From Bacteroidota bacterium (GTDB lineage Bacteria > Bacteroidota > Ignavibacteria > Ignavibacteriales > Melioribacteraceae), in contig JAKAKD010000106.1 of NCBI GenBank assembly GCA_021824635.1, positions 1-33,443 on the forward strand: 33,443 nucleotides of DNA, given 5' to 3'. The notes beneath the pieces are model-generated. The model was not told the DNA's origin, ran no database searches, and saw nothing but the letters and a program-made list of their open reading frames with translations. Shown one piece after another: positions 8,136 through 17,738 of the stretch (its first letter is position 1; each line of letters starts with the position of its first letter). Made by a program: the position numbers and the translations under genes.

Positions 8136-8342
8136 GGTAAATCAAACATACTCATTTTTAGCGGGTTCAAAGTTATCAAAAATTAAGAAAATTTGCTGTA
8201 GTTGAATCCACATCACACTTCTTTCATAATATTTCAATTTTTTCTCTTTTTTGTTTAGCACAAATAAACTAATTCATTTCTTTCGGAAAGCCAGATATAA
8301 TAAACTATCAGGTTTATAGTTATATTTCGATAGAATTTATTT

Positions 8343-8347
8343 GAGGA
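8343..8347 (+). promoter_or_regulatory. Shine-Dalgarno site fixing the TTG start of purM
   Basis: GAGGA lies four bases before the TTG at 8352. No ATG or GTG is better placed, so it supports the unusual TTG start of purM. Confidence 0.55.
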
Positions 8348-8351
8348 CATT

Positions 8352-9329
8352 TTGGCAATTACTTACAAAGAATCCGGCGTTAATATTCAGGCGGGTGAAG
8401 AAACTGTTGAAAAGATAAAATCACTTGCTAAATCAACATTCAACAAAAATGTTTTATCCGGCATCGGCCACTTCGGCGCATTTTATGAAGTTGATTTGAA
8501 TAAATGGAAAAATCCCGTGCTCGTATCTAGTGTTGACGGAGTCGGTACAAAATTAAAAATCGCTTTTGCAATGGATAAACATGATACCGTTGGTCAAGAT
8601 TTGGTAAATCACTGTGTTAACGATATTGCAGTTTGCGGTGCCGAGCCACAATACTTTATGGATTATCTTGCTTTCGGAAAACTTGTACCCGAAAAAGCAG
8701 AACAAATAATAAAAGGATTTTCAATTGCGTGCAGAGAAAACGGCGTTGCATTGATTGGCGGAGAAACTGCCGAGATGCCGGGACTTTATGACGAGAACGA
8801 ATATGATATGTCCGGAACAATTGTAGGAATTGTAGAACGTGATAAAGTAATTGACGGACGAACCGTTAAAGCCGGAGATGTGCTGGTTGGCTATGCTTCC
8901 AACGGACTTCATACAAACGGATACTCACTTGCAAGAAAAGTTTTATTAGAAAAGTTTTCTGTAAATGATAAGCATGATTCACTTCAAGGAACTATCGGCA
9001 AAGAATTATTGAAAGTGCATAAATCGTATTTGAATTTGATTAATGAGTTAAAAGAAAAAATTTCCATCCATGCATTCTCGCACATTACCGGCGGCGGAAT
9101 CATCGGCAACACAAAACGTGTTGTTCCTAAAGATCTGCATATCAAAATTGACTGGAACGCGTGGAATGTTCCCCCAATATTCAAACTAATTCAAGAGACA
9201 GGAAAAGTTTCAGATGATGAGATGAGAGAAGCTTTCAATATGGGAATAGGATTGATTGCCATTGTTGATAAGGATGATGTTGATAAAACATTAGTTGAAA
9301 AAGGAATTGTAATCGGAGAAGTAATTTAG
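8352..9329 (+). CDS. purM: Phosphoribosylformylglycinamidine cyclo-ligase (AIR synthetase)
   Basis: PurM closes the imidazole ring of AIR from FGAM and ATP, the fifth step of purine synthesis, in the cytosol. The 325-residue protein carries the family motifs SVDGVGTKLKIAF (about residues 56-69), VNDIAVCGAEPQYFMDYLA (about 91-109), the GGETAEMPGLY loop (about 137-147) and SHITGGGIIGN (about 243-253), in the ATP-grasp-unrelated PurM fold. The start is TTG with GAGGA upstream; the N-terminus ITYKESGVNIQAGEE is typical, which confirms it. The gene stands alone among non-purine genes and is divergent from hrcA. Confidence 0.97.
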   Translation: MAITYKESGVNIQAGEETVEKIKSLAKSTFNKNVLSGIGHFGAFYEVDLNKWKNPVLVSSVDGVGTKLKIAFAMDKHDTVGQDLVNHCVNDIAVCGAEPQYFMDYLAFGKLVPEKAEQIIKGFSIACRENGVALIGGETAEMPGLYDENEYDMSGTIVGIVERDKVIDGRTVKAGDVLVGYASNGLHTNGYSLARKVLLEKFSVNDKHDSLQGTIGKELLKVHKSYLNLINELKEKISIHAFSHITGGGIIGNTKRVVPKDLHIKIDWNAWNVPPIFKLIQETGKVSDDEMREAFNMGIGLIAIVDKDDVDKTLVEKGIVIGEVI

Positions 9330-9391
9330 ATAAATCAAGTATTCTTCTTACTCATGCTAAAGTTCAAAAGATAATTCAGAAAGACTTAAAT

Positions 9392-10750
9392 ATGTTCATA
9401 GATACACACGCACATCTGTTTTACAAAAATTTTGAAGGTGAAGTTGACCAAATAATTCAACGGGCTAATCAGGCCGGCGTTGATTTTATTGTTGTGCCCG
9501 GAACCGATCTTGCTACATCCCGACAAGCAATAGAACTTGCGAACAAATATGATTGTGTTTATGCAGCTGTAGGCATTCATCCCCATGATTCAAAAGATTG
9601 GAATGGCACAATCATAAGTGAACTTGAAGAACTTGCCAAAAAGAAAAAGGTTGTTGCAATCGGCGAAATTGGTTTGGATTATTACTATGATTTTTCTCCG
9701 CGCGAAATACAGTTAAAAGCATTCGAAGAACAAATTCAATTGGCGCTAAAACTCAATCTTCCGATTATTGTACATAACCGCGAGTCGAATGATGATGTTA
9801 TGAACATAACTCGAAAATACAAGGACTCCGGATTGCGCGCGCAGTTTCATTGTTTTGCCGGATCGGTTGAAGACGCACGCGAACTTGTAGAGATGCATCA
9901 TTACATTTCATTTCCGGGAATTGTAACATTTAAAAATGCTGAAAGCGTTCGCAAAGTTTTAAGCAGGATTGCAATTGATAATTTACTGCTCGAAACAGAT
10001 TCGCCGTTTATGACTCCCATTCCCCATCGTGGGCAGCGGAACGAACCGGCATATATTAATTTGATCGCCGAAAAAATTGCAGAGATTCATCACTTAACAA
10101 TAGAAGACGTTGGGAAAGCAACTTCTTACAATGTATTTAAACTTTTTGGAATTGGAATGAAACCAAATTTAAGTTATACTTATAAAATTGGACAATCGCT
10201 TTACATCAATGTTACAAACCGGTGTAATGCAGATTGTATTTTTTGCGATCGTAAAGGTGAAGCGGTCATTAATGGTTACAATCTTAAGATGACAAAATCC
10301 GAAGAACCGGCAGCGGAAGTTTATATTCAAGAAATCGGTGATCCTAAGAATTACAAAGAAATTGTTTTCTGCGGCTACGGAGAACCTACTATTCGCTGGG
10401 ATGTTGTCAAAGAAGTTGCAAGATATATAAAAGATAACGGCGGCTCTACGCGTATGAACAGTGACGGTCACGGAAACTTTATCAACAAAAGAGATATAAC
10501 TCCGGAACTGGAAGGATTGATTGATACCGTTTCTATTAGCTTAAATTCGATTGACGCAGAGCAATACGGAAAATTGATGCGCGTTGATCCTTCTATGCAT
10601 GCTGAAATGCTAGACTTTGCAAAAAAAGCCAAAAATTATACACATGTAGTTTTATCAATTGTTGGATTAAGCGAAATTGATTCGGAAGCAGCTAAAAAAT
10701 TTGTGACTGAAGAAATCGGTGTTGATTTCCGCGAGCGTGAATATTTTTAA
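9392..10750 (+). CDS. TatD-family nuclease fused to TatD-associated radical SAM domain
   Basis: Two enzymes are fused in 452 residues. Residues 1-258 are a TatD-family metal-dependent hydrolase/DNase with all expected metal ligands: H6 and H8 (DTHAH), E92 (GEIGLDYYYD), H128 (IVHNRE), H153 (FHCFAG) and D203 (LETDSPF). Residues from about 262 to 452 form a short radical SAM domain with a CxxxCxxC cluster motif (C278, C282, C285 in RCNADCIFCD) and the GYGEPTIRWD segment that contacts SAM. That second part looks like the TatD-linked radical SAM family (TIGR04038-type), normally a separate adjacent gene. There is no stop or frameshift at the junction. The radical SAM substrate is unknown. It lies between purM and the PBP4 gene. 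Confidence 0.88.
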   Translation: MFIDTHAHLFYKNFEGEVDQIIQRANQAGVDFIVVPGTDLATSRQAIELANKYDCVYAAVGIHPHDSKDWNGTIISELEELAKKKKVVAIGEIGLDYYYDFSPREIQLKAFEEQIQLALKLNLPIIVHNRESNDDVMNITRKYKDSGLRAQFHCFAGSVEDARELVEMHHYISFPGIVTFKNAESVRKVLSRIAIDNLLLETDSPFMTPIPHRGQRNEPAYINLIAEKIAEIHHLTIEDVGKATSYNVFKLFGIGMKPNLSYTYKIGQSLYINVTNRCNADCIFCDRKGEAVINGYNLKMTKSEEPAAEVYIQEIGDPKNYKEIVFCGYGEPTIRWDVVKEVARYIKDNGGSTRMNSDGHGNFINKRDITPELEGLIDTVSISLNSIDAEQYGKLMRVDPSMHAEMLDFAKKAKNYTHVVLSIVGLSEIDSEAAKKFVTEEIGVDFREREYF

Positions 10751-10761
10751 CTAAAGCATAT

Positions 10762-12201
10762 ATGATAACTCAAAATAAAAACTTATTCGCTCTTTTGTTC
10801 ATTGTCTCGTTACTACTTCAGGCTTGTGTAACATTCAAAGAAATACCCGTTTCAGAACAAAACGGAATTGATAGTTTATTAACTACAGATTTTTTCAAAT
10901 CATCCCAAGCTGCAATTTCTATTTTTGATTTAACGGAAAATAAATCCGTCTATCTGCACAATGAAAAACTTTTGATGCGCCCCGCTTCCAATCAAAAGAT
11001 ATTAACAACCGGCGCGGCTTATCATTTTCTTGGTGATAATTTCAATTTCAAGACATTAGTTTATCATACAGGAGAAATAAAAGATTCCCTATGCAACGGC
11101 GATATTTATATTGTTGGCGGATTCGACCCGGATTTTAATTCAGCGGATTTAGATTCGCTTGTTAGAGCAATCAAACATTATGGGATAAAAGGAATTACCG
11201 GGAATATTTATGCAGATGTTTCTGCAATGGATTCACTTTTCTGGGGCAAAGGATGGATGTGGGATGACGATCCGGAATCTTTTGCCGCATATCTGACTCC
11301 GCTTACAATTAACAAAAATAGTGTTAATGTTGTAGCCAAACCTAACAGCATTGGCAAACCGGCTATTTTAGAATTAGATCCCGATACAAAATTTTTCACA
11401 GTGGAGAATTCTTCTGCTACGGTTGATACAGGCAAGACTACCTTAAAAATTACCAGAGATTGGATTAACCGTAAAAATAATATTATCATCAGCGGAAATA
11501 TTTTTAAATCCGCAAAACATGATACCGTTTTACTTAATGTTTTCAATCCCACCTTTTATTTCTTGAATCTATTGAGAGAAAGTTTTGGTAGAAATGGAAT
11601 TTCATTCAACGGGGAAATTGATACGTTAAAAATGAATAAGGATGCGGTCAACATTTTTTCTTTTGAAAGAAGTATTGTTCCGGTTATTACAAACACAAAT
11701 AAAATCAGTGATAATTTGAGTGCGGAATTACTGTTGAGAGCTCTTTCTTTCAACCATTCAGGTAAGAATGCTTCTGCCAAAAACGGAATTGCACTGGTGG
11801 ATAGTTTAATAACTCTTACCGGATTGAATCCTAAAAATTATACAATCGTTGACGGTTCCGGATTATCTTTTTACAATTTACTCTCTGCAGAATTACTTAC
11901 AGAAGTGCTAAAATATTTTTATTACAAAGAACCAAAAAATTTTGAAAAACTTTTTATTTCCTTTCCCATTTCGGGTTACGATGGGACACTTAAAAACCGC
12001 ATGAAAGAAGGACCTACGTATAAACATGTATTTGCCAAAACCGGTTCTTTGAGTGGTGTAAGCAATTTATCCGGCTATTTGAAAAGCCGCAATAATCATT
12101 TGATTGCTTTTTCAATTTTGATTCAAAATTACACCGGCAGCTCAAATCAAGCGCGAATAATTCAAGACAATATCTGTAAAGTTATTTTTGAAAATAATTA
12201 A
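10762..12201 (+). CDS. dacB: D-alanyl-D-alanine carboxypeptidase/endopeptidase, PBP4 type (peptidase S13), lipoprotein
   Basis: This penicillin-binding protein of the S13 family hydrolyses D-Ala-D-Ala ends and/or D-Ala-mDAP crosslinks in peptidoglycan. The three active-site motifs are present: SxxK at S76-K79 (ASNQK), SDN at 316-318, and KTG at 426-428 (AKTGSLSG). The N-terminus is a lipoprotein signal peptide: hydrophobic LFALLFIVSLLLQAC with a lipobox LQAC and Cys22 as the lipidated residue, so it should be membrane-anchored in the periplasm. The long insert between SxxK and SDN is typical of PBP4. Length is 479 residues. It begins eleven bases after the TatD/rSAM gene. Confidence 0.92.
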   Translation: MITQNKNLFALLFIVSLLLQACVTFKEIPVSEQNGIDSLLTTDFFKSSQAAISIFDLTENKSVYLHNEKLLMRPASNQKILTTGAAYHFLGDNFNFKTLVYHTGEIKDSLCNGDIYIVGGFDPDFNSADLDSLVRAIKHYGIKGITGNIYADVSAMDSLFWGKGWMWDDDPESFAAYLTPLTINKNSVNVVAKPNSIGKPAILELDPDTKFFTVENSSATVDTGKTTLKITRDWINRKNNIIISGNIFKSAKHDTVLLNVFNPTFYFLNLLRESFGRNGISFNGEIDTLKMNKDAVNIFSFERSIVPVITNTNKISDNLSAELLLRALSFNHSGKNASAKNGIALVDSLITLTGLNPKNYTIVDGSGLSFYNLLSAELLTEVLKYFYYKEPKNFEKLFISFPISGYDGTLKNRMKEGPTYKHVFAKTGSLSGVSNLSGYLKSRNNHLIAFSILIQNYTGSSNQARIIQDNICKVIFENN

Positions 12202-12216
12202 CGAGAGTAATGAGTA

Positions 12217-13065
12217 ATGAAAACTTATAAGCAATTCAGAATTCAAACAGAGCCAGTTAATGTTGAACTTGTCAGCGGTTTACTCTGGCAGCTTGATCTC
12301 GACGGAATTAACGAGACCGATAACGGTTTAATTGTTTTTGCCGGTTCGACAAAAAATATTTCTCAAGACGACTTAGAAAATATTTTAGATCAGCTTGTTG
12401 ATGATGGACAGATTCATTCATTCTCCATTGAAGCAGAAACGCTTGAAGACAAAAACTGGAACGAAGAATATGAAAAAAACGTGCGCGTTATTGAAGTAAC
12501 CGATCGAGTTGTAATTAAACCATCATTCAAAGATTACTCGGCAAAGCCGAATCAAATTATTATTACTATAGATCCTAAAATGTCTTTTGGAACCGGCGAA
12601 CATGCTACCACTAAACTTGTTCTTCAACTCATTGAAAAATATTTGCGAGGAGGAGAAAACGTTTTGGATGTCGGATCCGGAACCGGCGTGCTGGGCATTT
12701 GCTCGGTCATGCTCGGCGCAAAATCCGCTATTTGTATAGACAACGATGAATGGTGTTCCTTAAACGGGAATGAAAATGTGAAGGCGAACCAACTTGAAGA
12801 GAAGGTTGATATTCGTTTAGCTGAAATTCACCAAATCAAAGAAAATAATTTTGATTTGATAGTTGCGAATATCAACAAACATATTCTTCTTGAAATAGCA
12901 GATGAGATTAAACTAAAAATAAAAAAGACCGGAACGTTGATACTGTCCGGTCTTTTAATAACTGACGAAAAAGATATTGTAGAAAAATTTTCCCCAATAG
13001 GATTCGCGCTTAAAGATAAAAACGAGATGGATGAATGGTGTGCTCTCGTTCTTCAACTAAACTAA
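12217..13065 (+). CDS. prmA: Ribosomal protein L11 methyltransferase
   Basis: PrmA trimethylates ribosomal protein L11 using SAM. The 282-residue protein has an N-terminal L11-recognition domain (about 1-75), then a Rossmann methyltransferase domain with the PrmA-specific SFGTGEHATT (residues 123-132), the SAM loop DVGSGTGVLGI (151-161) and NIN (218-220, in the ANINKHILL segment). It follows dacB by 15 bp in the same direction and ends four bases from the convergent marR gene with no space for a terminator. Confidence 0.95.
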   Translation: MKTYKQFRIQTEPVNVELVSGLLWQLDLDGINETDNGLIVFAGSTKNISQDDLENILDQLVDDGQIHSFSIEAETLEDKNWNEEYEKNVRVIEVTDRVVIKPSFKDYSAKPNQIIITIDPKMSFGTGEHATTKLVLQLIEKYLRGGENVLDVGSGTGVLGICSVMLGAKSAICIDNDEWCSLNGNENVKANQLEEKVDIRLAEIHQIKENNFDLIVANINKHILLEIADEIKLKIKKTGTLILSGLLITDEKDIVEKFSPIGFALKDKNEMDEWCALVLQLN

Positions 13066-13069
13066 AATA

Positions 13070-13495
13070 TTAAGCTTCGAACTTGCTCAATAATTTTGCC
13101 AATTCCTTTTGCTCGTGATCGCTTAAAACAGAAGTAAGCGATGCAATGTTATCGGAATATTTTGGCATTATAGAACCTATTTTTGCTTTTCCGCTAGCAG
13201 TCAAATCTGCAAGAATAACTCTTCTGTCTTCTTTAGAAAAAATTCGTTTTACAAATCCTTCTTTCTCTAAATTGTCCATTACACAAGTAATGTTAGCACC
13301 GGTAACCATCATTTCCTCACTCAATCTCTTTAATGGTACAGGCCCGGTTTTATGAAGAATTTCTAAAACTCCAAATTGAGGAGCTGTCAAGTTTTCTGAA
13401 AACATCTGCTTAGCTTGAACCTTATGATACTTGTCGTAAGCTTTAGATAATTTTTCGAATAAATCTAATGCCATTTGTTTTTTTTCGCTAGCCAT
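13070..13495 (-). CDS. MarR-family transcriptional regulator
   Basis: A 141-residue winged-helix regulator. The N-terminal helices are followed by a helix-turn-helix with VPLKRLSEEMMVTGANITCV and the recognition-helix end DNLEKEGFVKR, then the wing with the FSKEDRRVILADLTASGKA segment (the MarR DRR motif). It should act as a dimer. Effector and targets cannot be told; MarR proteins are often controlled by phenolic ligands. It is transcribed away from the menaquinone operon across a 281-bp gap, so control of that operon is possible but not shown. Confidence 0.9.
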   Translation of the reverse strand: MASEKKQMALDLFEKLSKAYDKYHKVQAKQMFSENLTAPQFGVLEILHKTGPVPLKRLSEEMMVTGANITCVMDNLEKEGFVKRIFSKEDRRVILADLTASGKAKIGSIMPKYSDNIASLTSVLSDHEQKELAKLLSKFEA

Positions 13496-13776
13496 ATCTT
13501 CATTCCTTCTTTTAATTATTTAAAATAAAAATCAGAAAACTTTTTGATTATTAATTGACTGATTATTTTGGGCTATCATTTTTTATTATTCAATATAGCT
13601 ACAGTTAAAATAAATTTTTCTTACTTGAAAATAAAGATATTTCACAGTTTTTCAACTTTTTTGTTTTTTTTCTCTCTTTCCTTCCTCTTTTTCGCTATAA
13701 AATTTAAACATAGTTTGAAACTACGTTTGGATAAATTATATTATCTAAAGGAATAACAACATTTCTAATCTCAAAC

Positions 13777-15180
13777 TTGATACTAAATAAACAAATATTT
13801 TTAGATAAAGGTTCTGACAATAACAGTAAACAATTTGAAGAATCCAGTTTATACTCTTTTACTCAAACAATTGATGAAACAGAATATCAGGAACTCAAGA
13901 AAAAATTACTAAATAATAATTTTTTGTTCTACTGGTGCAGTCCTTCTGAAAATTTTTCTTTTTTAGCTTATGGAGAAATTTTTTCGATAAGCAGAAAAGA
14001 GTTCAAGAATTTATCAGAGTTAGACGATCTATTAAAAAGCATGACTTTCCAAATTGTTCCCGAAACAGAAGACAAGAGTAGCTCATCACATCCCTTATTC
14101 GTTGGCGGAATTAAATTTCCTTCTCAAAAAACCGAAAGTTTATGGAACGATTTTGAATTTGCCAAGTGGAGTATACCGCAAATCCTTTTATTCCGAAAAG
14201 GGATGAAACATAAAATTGTTATTAATGTCTTTGGAAATGAACTGAATGATAAATCTACATGGGATTATATTGAGAGCATTCTCTCAACTGAAAATCAACC
14301 TGAGCTAGAAATTACAGTTGAGGAAGAAAGTCAGATCAAAATTCTCTCAAATAGAACAAATTCTGATTTCACTCAATGGTCTGTTCAGGTCGAATCTGCG
14401 CTTGAAAAATTTTCTCATCAAAAATTAAAAAAAGTCGTACTGGCTCGATCCAATGAAATTGAATTCAATTTAGCCCCAAACATTTTTAGTCAATTGCAGC
14501 AATTGGAATTTAATTACGAAAACTGCATTACTTTTGCTTATAAGTCCGGAGGGTCTATTTTTTTCGGGGCAACACCGGAAAAACTTTTTACGATTAATGA
14601 TGGTTTTGTAGAAACGGACGCGCTTGCAGGTTCAATAGAGCGCGGGATTAACGTTGACAAGGATCATGTTTTGGAATTAAGACTTCTTGAAGACAACAAA
14701 AATTTAACCGAGCATAAAAGTGTTGTAGATTTTCTTCTTAATCGGTTAACTCCTTTTACAGAAAAAATACTTTTTGATTCACAACCCACTATTAAAAAAT
14801 ATTCTAACATTCAGCATCTATATTCTCAAATACGCGGGAAATTAAAAACAGGTGTAACAACTTTTTCTCTGTTGGAAAAATTGTATCCAACACCTGCAGT
14901 TTGTGGATTTCCAAGTGAAGATGCATTAAAAACGATTAATGAAATTGAAGCTTTTGACCGCGGTCTTTATTCCGGAACAATCGGCTGGTTTAATTTAAAT
15001 GGCAGTTCAGAATTTGCAGTCGGAATTCGTTCTGCGCTTTTATGTGGTAATACTTTACATGCCTTCGCAGGTTGTGGTATTGTTAGCGGATCCGATCCGC
15101 TCTCGGAATTCAATGAAACAGAATTAAAACTAAAACCAATCCTTAATCTCTTTGCCAATGAAACTGTCTATAAATCGTAA
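13777..15180 (+). CDS. menF: Isochorismate synthase, menaquinone pathway
   Basis: MenF converts chorismate to isochorismate, the committed step of menaquinone synthesis. Conserved chorismate-binding motifs occupy the C-terminal half: KKVVLARS (about residues 222-229), GATPEKLF, TDALAGSIERG, EHKSVVDFL, LYSQIRGKL, YPTPAVCGFP, RGLYSGTIGWF, EFAVGIRSAL and AGCGIVSGSDPLSEFNETE. The N-terminal 200 residues are poorly conserved, as usual. The start is uncertain: TTG at 13777 is the first usual codon, but the only Shine-Dalgarno-like sequence (AAAGGA, 13747-13752) is 24 bases away. The frame stays open back to 13735 without an ATG. It is the first gene of the men operon and overlaps menD. Confidence 0.93.
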   Translation: MILNKQIFLDKGSDNNSKQFEESSLYSFTQTIDETEYQELKKKLLNNNFLFYWCSPSENFSFLAYGEIFSISRKEFKNLSELDDLLKSMTFQIVPETEDKSSSSHPLFVGGIKFPSQKTESLWNDFEFAKWSIPQILLFRKGMKHKIVINVFGNELNDKSTWDYIESILSTENQPELEITVEEESQIKILSNRTNSDFTQWSVQVESALEKFSHQKLKKVVLARSNEIEFNLAPNIFSQLQQLEFNYENCITFAYKSGGSIFFGATPEKLFTINDGFVETDALAGSIERGINVDKDHVLELRLLEDNKNLTEHKSVVDFLLNRLTPFTEKILFDSQPTIKKYSNIQHLYSQIRGKLKTGVTTFSLLEKLYPTPAVCGFPSEDALKTINEIEAFDRGLYSGTIGWFNLNGSSEFAVGIRSALLCGNTLHAFAGCGIVSGSDPLSEFNETELKLKPILNLFANETVYKS

Positions 15181-16924
15181 TATTGTTTGGAGCGATATTT
15201 TTGTTAATCGCCTTGCTCAACTTGGTGTTCGATACGCATGTATATCGCCCGGTTCAAGAAGTACTCCATTAACTTTAGCATTTGCATCAAATAAAATGAT
15301 TGAAGTATTCCCAATTGTTGATGAACGATCATCTGCATTTTTTGCTCTGGGACTTGCTAAAAAAACCAATACGCCGGTTGCTATTGTTACAACATCTGGA
15401 ACGGCTGTTGCAGAGTTGTATCCGGCAATCATTGAAGCTTATTATCAAAGAGTTCCATTGATAATTTGTACTGCGGACCGCCCTCCCTTTTTACGAAACC
15501 GCGGTGCGAATCAAACCATCAATCAAGAAAATATTTACAAAAATCATATCCGGTTATTTATTGATGCGGGTTTACCGGATATTAAAAAACTTTCTGCAAT
15601 CAAACAGACAGCTGAGAAAGCAATACATTATTCTTCAATAGATGATTTAGGTCCGGTTCATATAAATTTTCCGTTTGAAAAACCTTTTGAACCATTAAGC
15701 TTTACAGACAAAATTAAAGTCGGTGCAATTGATAAAGTTTTTTTCAATTCGTCCCTTGAAATAACACCATGGGTTAAGAATAAAATAAATTTTGATGCGT
15801 TGACTAAGAAATTTTATTCCAAAGAGCGCGGCATAATATTAATTGGGTTTGGGCACTATAGGAATGACTTTGCAAAACAAGTCGTCCGCCTTTCAGAAAA
15901 GTTCGGGTACCCGATTTATGTTGATGGTTCTTCGTCACTTAGATTCGGAAATCATTCGAAAGAAAATTTAGTAGATAACCTAACTGCGATTATCCGCACG
16001 AAAGATTTTCAAAAATATTTTGACCCGGAAATAATTATACAATTTGGCGGCACACCTACATCAAATATTGTACAGCAATTTTTTAAAACCTCCAAAGCTG
16101 AAAAAATTTTAGTGAATGAGTTTGGTGATAAAAACGATCCTTCGCTTACAGCAAAAACTGTTTTACTTGCTAATCCTTCTGAGTTTTGTGATTCTTCGCT
16201 TCAAGCTGCCGGCAGCAAAAGTAATCGTGACAGCTGTTGGTTAATTGATTTTCAAGCAATGAACAATTTTTCCGAAGAGATTAAAAACGAATACTTCAAA
16301 AAATCAAAATTCCCATTCGAAGCTAAAATTGCAGTTGAATTATTAGACTCAATACCAAACAAATCGAACTTAATGATATCTAACTCGATGCCGATACGCG
16401 ATACAGATTTTTTTGCCTCTTCAAGCGGGAAACAGATAAACATTTTTACAAACCGCGGTGCAAGCGGAATTGATGGGATTAATTCTACTGCGCTTGGAAT
16501 TGCAAAAACATCAAAAGAAAAAACTTTTCTTCTTGTTGGCGATCTTGCATTTTATCATGACCTTAACGGTCTGCACAACGCGGCAAAACATAATATTGCC
16601 TTGACAGTAGTTTTAATAAACAACAGCGGTGGCGGAATATTTGAATCATTGCCAATTTCCGAATACAAAGAATTTTTCAAAGAGAATTTTTCAACACCAT
16701 TAAAAATTGATTTTAAAAAGATTGTCGAAGGTTACGGTGCGGTTCACCATAGAATTAAAAACTGGAAAGATTTGAAAGAAAAAGTGATATTATCTTCGAG
16801 GAATAAAAAACTTACCGTTCTTGAAATTCAAACCGACGCAAAAGATTCTAAGGATCAGCGTCTGGAATATTGGAACGCAGTTTCTAATAGAATTGTAAAA
16901 TTCATACATGATATTAAAAGTTGA
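15158..16924 (+). CDS. menD: 2-succinyl-5-enolpyruvyl-6-hydroxy-3-cyclohexene-1-carboxylate synthase
   Basis: MenD is a thiamine-diphosphate enzyme that adds decarboxylated 2-oxoglutarate to isochorismate. Motifs seen are CISPGSRSTPL near the N-terminus, TTSGTAVAELYPAIIEAYYQ with the cofactor-activating Glu, ADRPPFLRNRGANQTINQ, NRGASGIDGINSTALG, and the ThDP/Mg motif GDLAFYHDLNGL followed by NNSGGGIFESLPI. Length (588 residues) is typical. The start is ATG at 15158, overlapping menF; a TTG at 15152 would add two residues. It overlaps menH by 17 bases, so the operon is tightly coupled. Confidence 0.96.
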   Translation: MKLSINRNIVWSDIFVNRLAQLGVRYACISPGSRSTPLTLAFASNKMIEVFPIVDERSSAFFALGLAKKTNTPVAIVTTSGTAVAELYPAIIEAYYQRVPLIICTADRPPFLRNRGANQTINQENIYKNHIRLFIDAGLPDIKKLSAIKQTAEKAIHYSSIDDLGPVHINFPFEKPFEPLSFTDKIKVGAIDKVFFNSSLEITPWVKNKINFDALTKKFYSKERGIILIGFGHYRNDFAKQVVRLSEKFGYPIYVDGSSSLRFGNHSKENLVDNLTAIIRTKDFQKYFDPEIIIQFGGTPTSNIVQQFFKTSKAEKILVNEFGDKNDPSLTAKTVLLANPSEFCDSSLQAAGSKSNRDSCWLIDFQAMNNFSEEIKNEYFKKSKFPFEAKIAVELLDSIPNKSNLMISNSMPIRDTDFFASSSGKQINIFTNRGASGIDGINSTALGIAKTSKEKTFLLVGDLAFYHDLNGLHNAAKHNIALTVVLINNSGGGIFESLPISEYKEFFKENFSTPLKIDFKKIVEGYGAVHHRIKNWKDLKEKVILSSRNKKLTVLEIQTDAKDSKDQRLEYWNAVSNRIVKFIHDIKS

Positions 16925-17738
16925 CAATATTGAGTTTAACCTTCTCTTAAACGAATCTGAGCTAAACAAAAACAAAACACCAATCGTTTTTCTTCACGGC
17001 TTTACCGGTGATTCAAGCGATTGGCAATTTATTTTAAATAAACTTCCCGACAATCTACTGCCCGTTGCAATTGATCTTATCGGTCATGGCAAATCCAGTT
17101 CTCCCGTTGATCCGAAACATTATACTTGCACGGCAATAGTCCACCAACTCAATTCAATTTTTTCACAGCTAAATTTTCAGAATATTATTCTTACCGGATA
17201 TTCCATGGGAGGACGTGTAGCTCTTTCTTATTGCTTAAAACATCCTCAACAAATTAGAGCCGTTGTTTTGGAAAGTTCTACTCCAGGCATCGAAGACATT
17301 TGTATGAAGAAAGAACGCGTTGAGTTTGATTTGCTCCTAGCCGAAAAGATTAAAAATGAAGGCGTTGAATCGTTTCTTAATTTTTGGTTTGATACTCCCT
17401 TATTCAAATCGTTAAAAAATTTACCGGACTTTGATAAGATCAAGAGAAAAAGATTGGAAAATAATAAAACGGGTTTAGCTAACAGTCTTTTAAGTTTCAG
17501 TACAGGATTGATGATGAGTTATTGGGAAAAACTTAATTCACTCAGTTTTCCAGTTTTGCTTATCAGTGGCGAGTTTGATAATAAATACACTAAAATTAAC
17601 AAAGCAATGAAATCTAAATTTCCAAATGCTCAACACAAGGCTATTTCTGAATGCGGTCATAATGTTCACATAGAAAAGCCGGAGCTTTTTACTAAATTAG
17701 TAACGGATTTTTTAGATTCTATTGAAAGGGAAAAATGA
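16908..17738 (+). CDS. menH: 2-succinyl-6-hydroxy-2,4-cyclohexadiene-1-carboxylate synthase (alpha/beta hydrolase)
   Basis: MenH eliminates pyruvate from the MenD product, giving SHCHC. The 276-residue alpha/beta-hydrolase has the oxyanion-loop motif [12 protein letters not shown] (His30), the nucleophile elbow GYSMGG with Ser99, Asp224 (GEFDNKY) and His251 (GHNVHIEKP), so the triad is intact. Alpha/beta hydrolases cannot be told apart safely by motif alone. The assignment rests on position: overlapping menD by 17 bases and menB by 4 in the men operon. Confidence 0.88.
   Translation: MILKVDNIEFNLLLNESELNKNKTPIVFLHGFTGDSSDWQFILNKLPDNLLPVAIDLIGHGKSSSPVDPKHYTCTAIVHQLNSIFSQLNFQNIILTGYSMGGRVALSYCLKHPQQIRAVVLESSTPGIEDICMKKERVEFDLLLAEKIKNEGVESFLNFWFDTPLFKSLKNLPDFDKIKRKRLENNKTGLANSLLSFSTGLMMSYWEKLNSLSFPVLLISGEFDNKYTKINKAMKSKFPNAQHKAISECGHNVHIEKPELFTKLVTDFLDSIEREK

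Noticed and set aside
8255-8261. TTAGCAC, half of a CIRCE operator
   Set aside because: The nine-base spacer is not followed by the GAGTGCTAA arm, so no inverted repeat exists.
8303-8321. Short inverted repeat AACTAT...ATAGTT upstream of purM
   Set aside because: Only six base pairs in very AT-rich DNA, which is expected by chance. No purine riboswitch core was recognised.
11208-11552. 114-codon ORF opposite the PBP4 gene
   Set aside because: It lies wholly antisense to a well-supported gene with all three penicillin-binding motifs; a shadow frame.
13496-13776. A 62-codon ORF at 13568-13756 in the gap between marR and menF
   Set aside because: It is low-complexity, rich in Phe/Leu/Lys codons as expected of AT-rich noncoding DNA, with no RBS and no recognisable domain. 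The 281-bp gap more likely holds promoters for the two divergent units; I could not define one with confidence.
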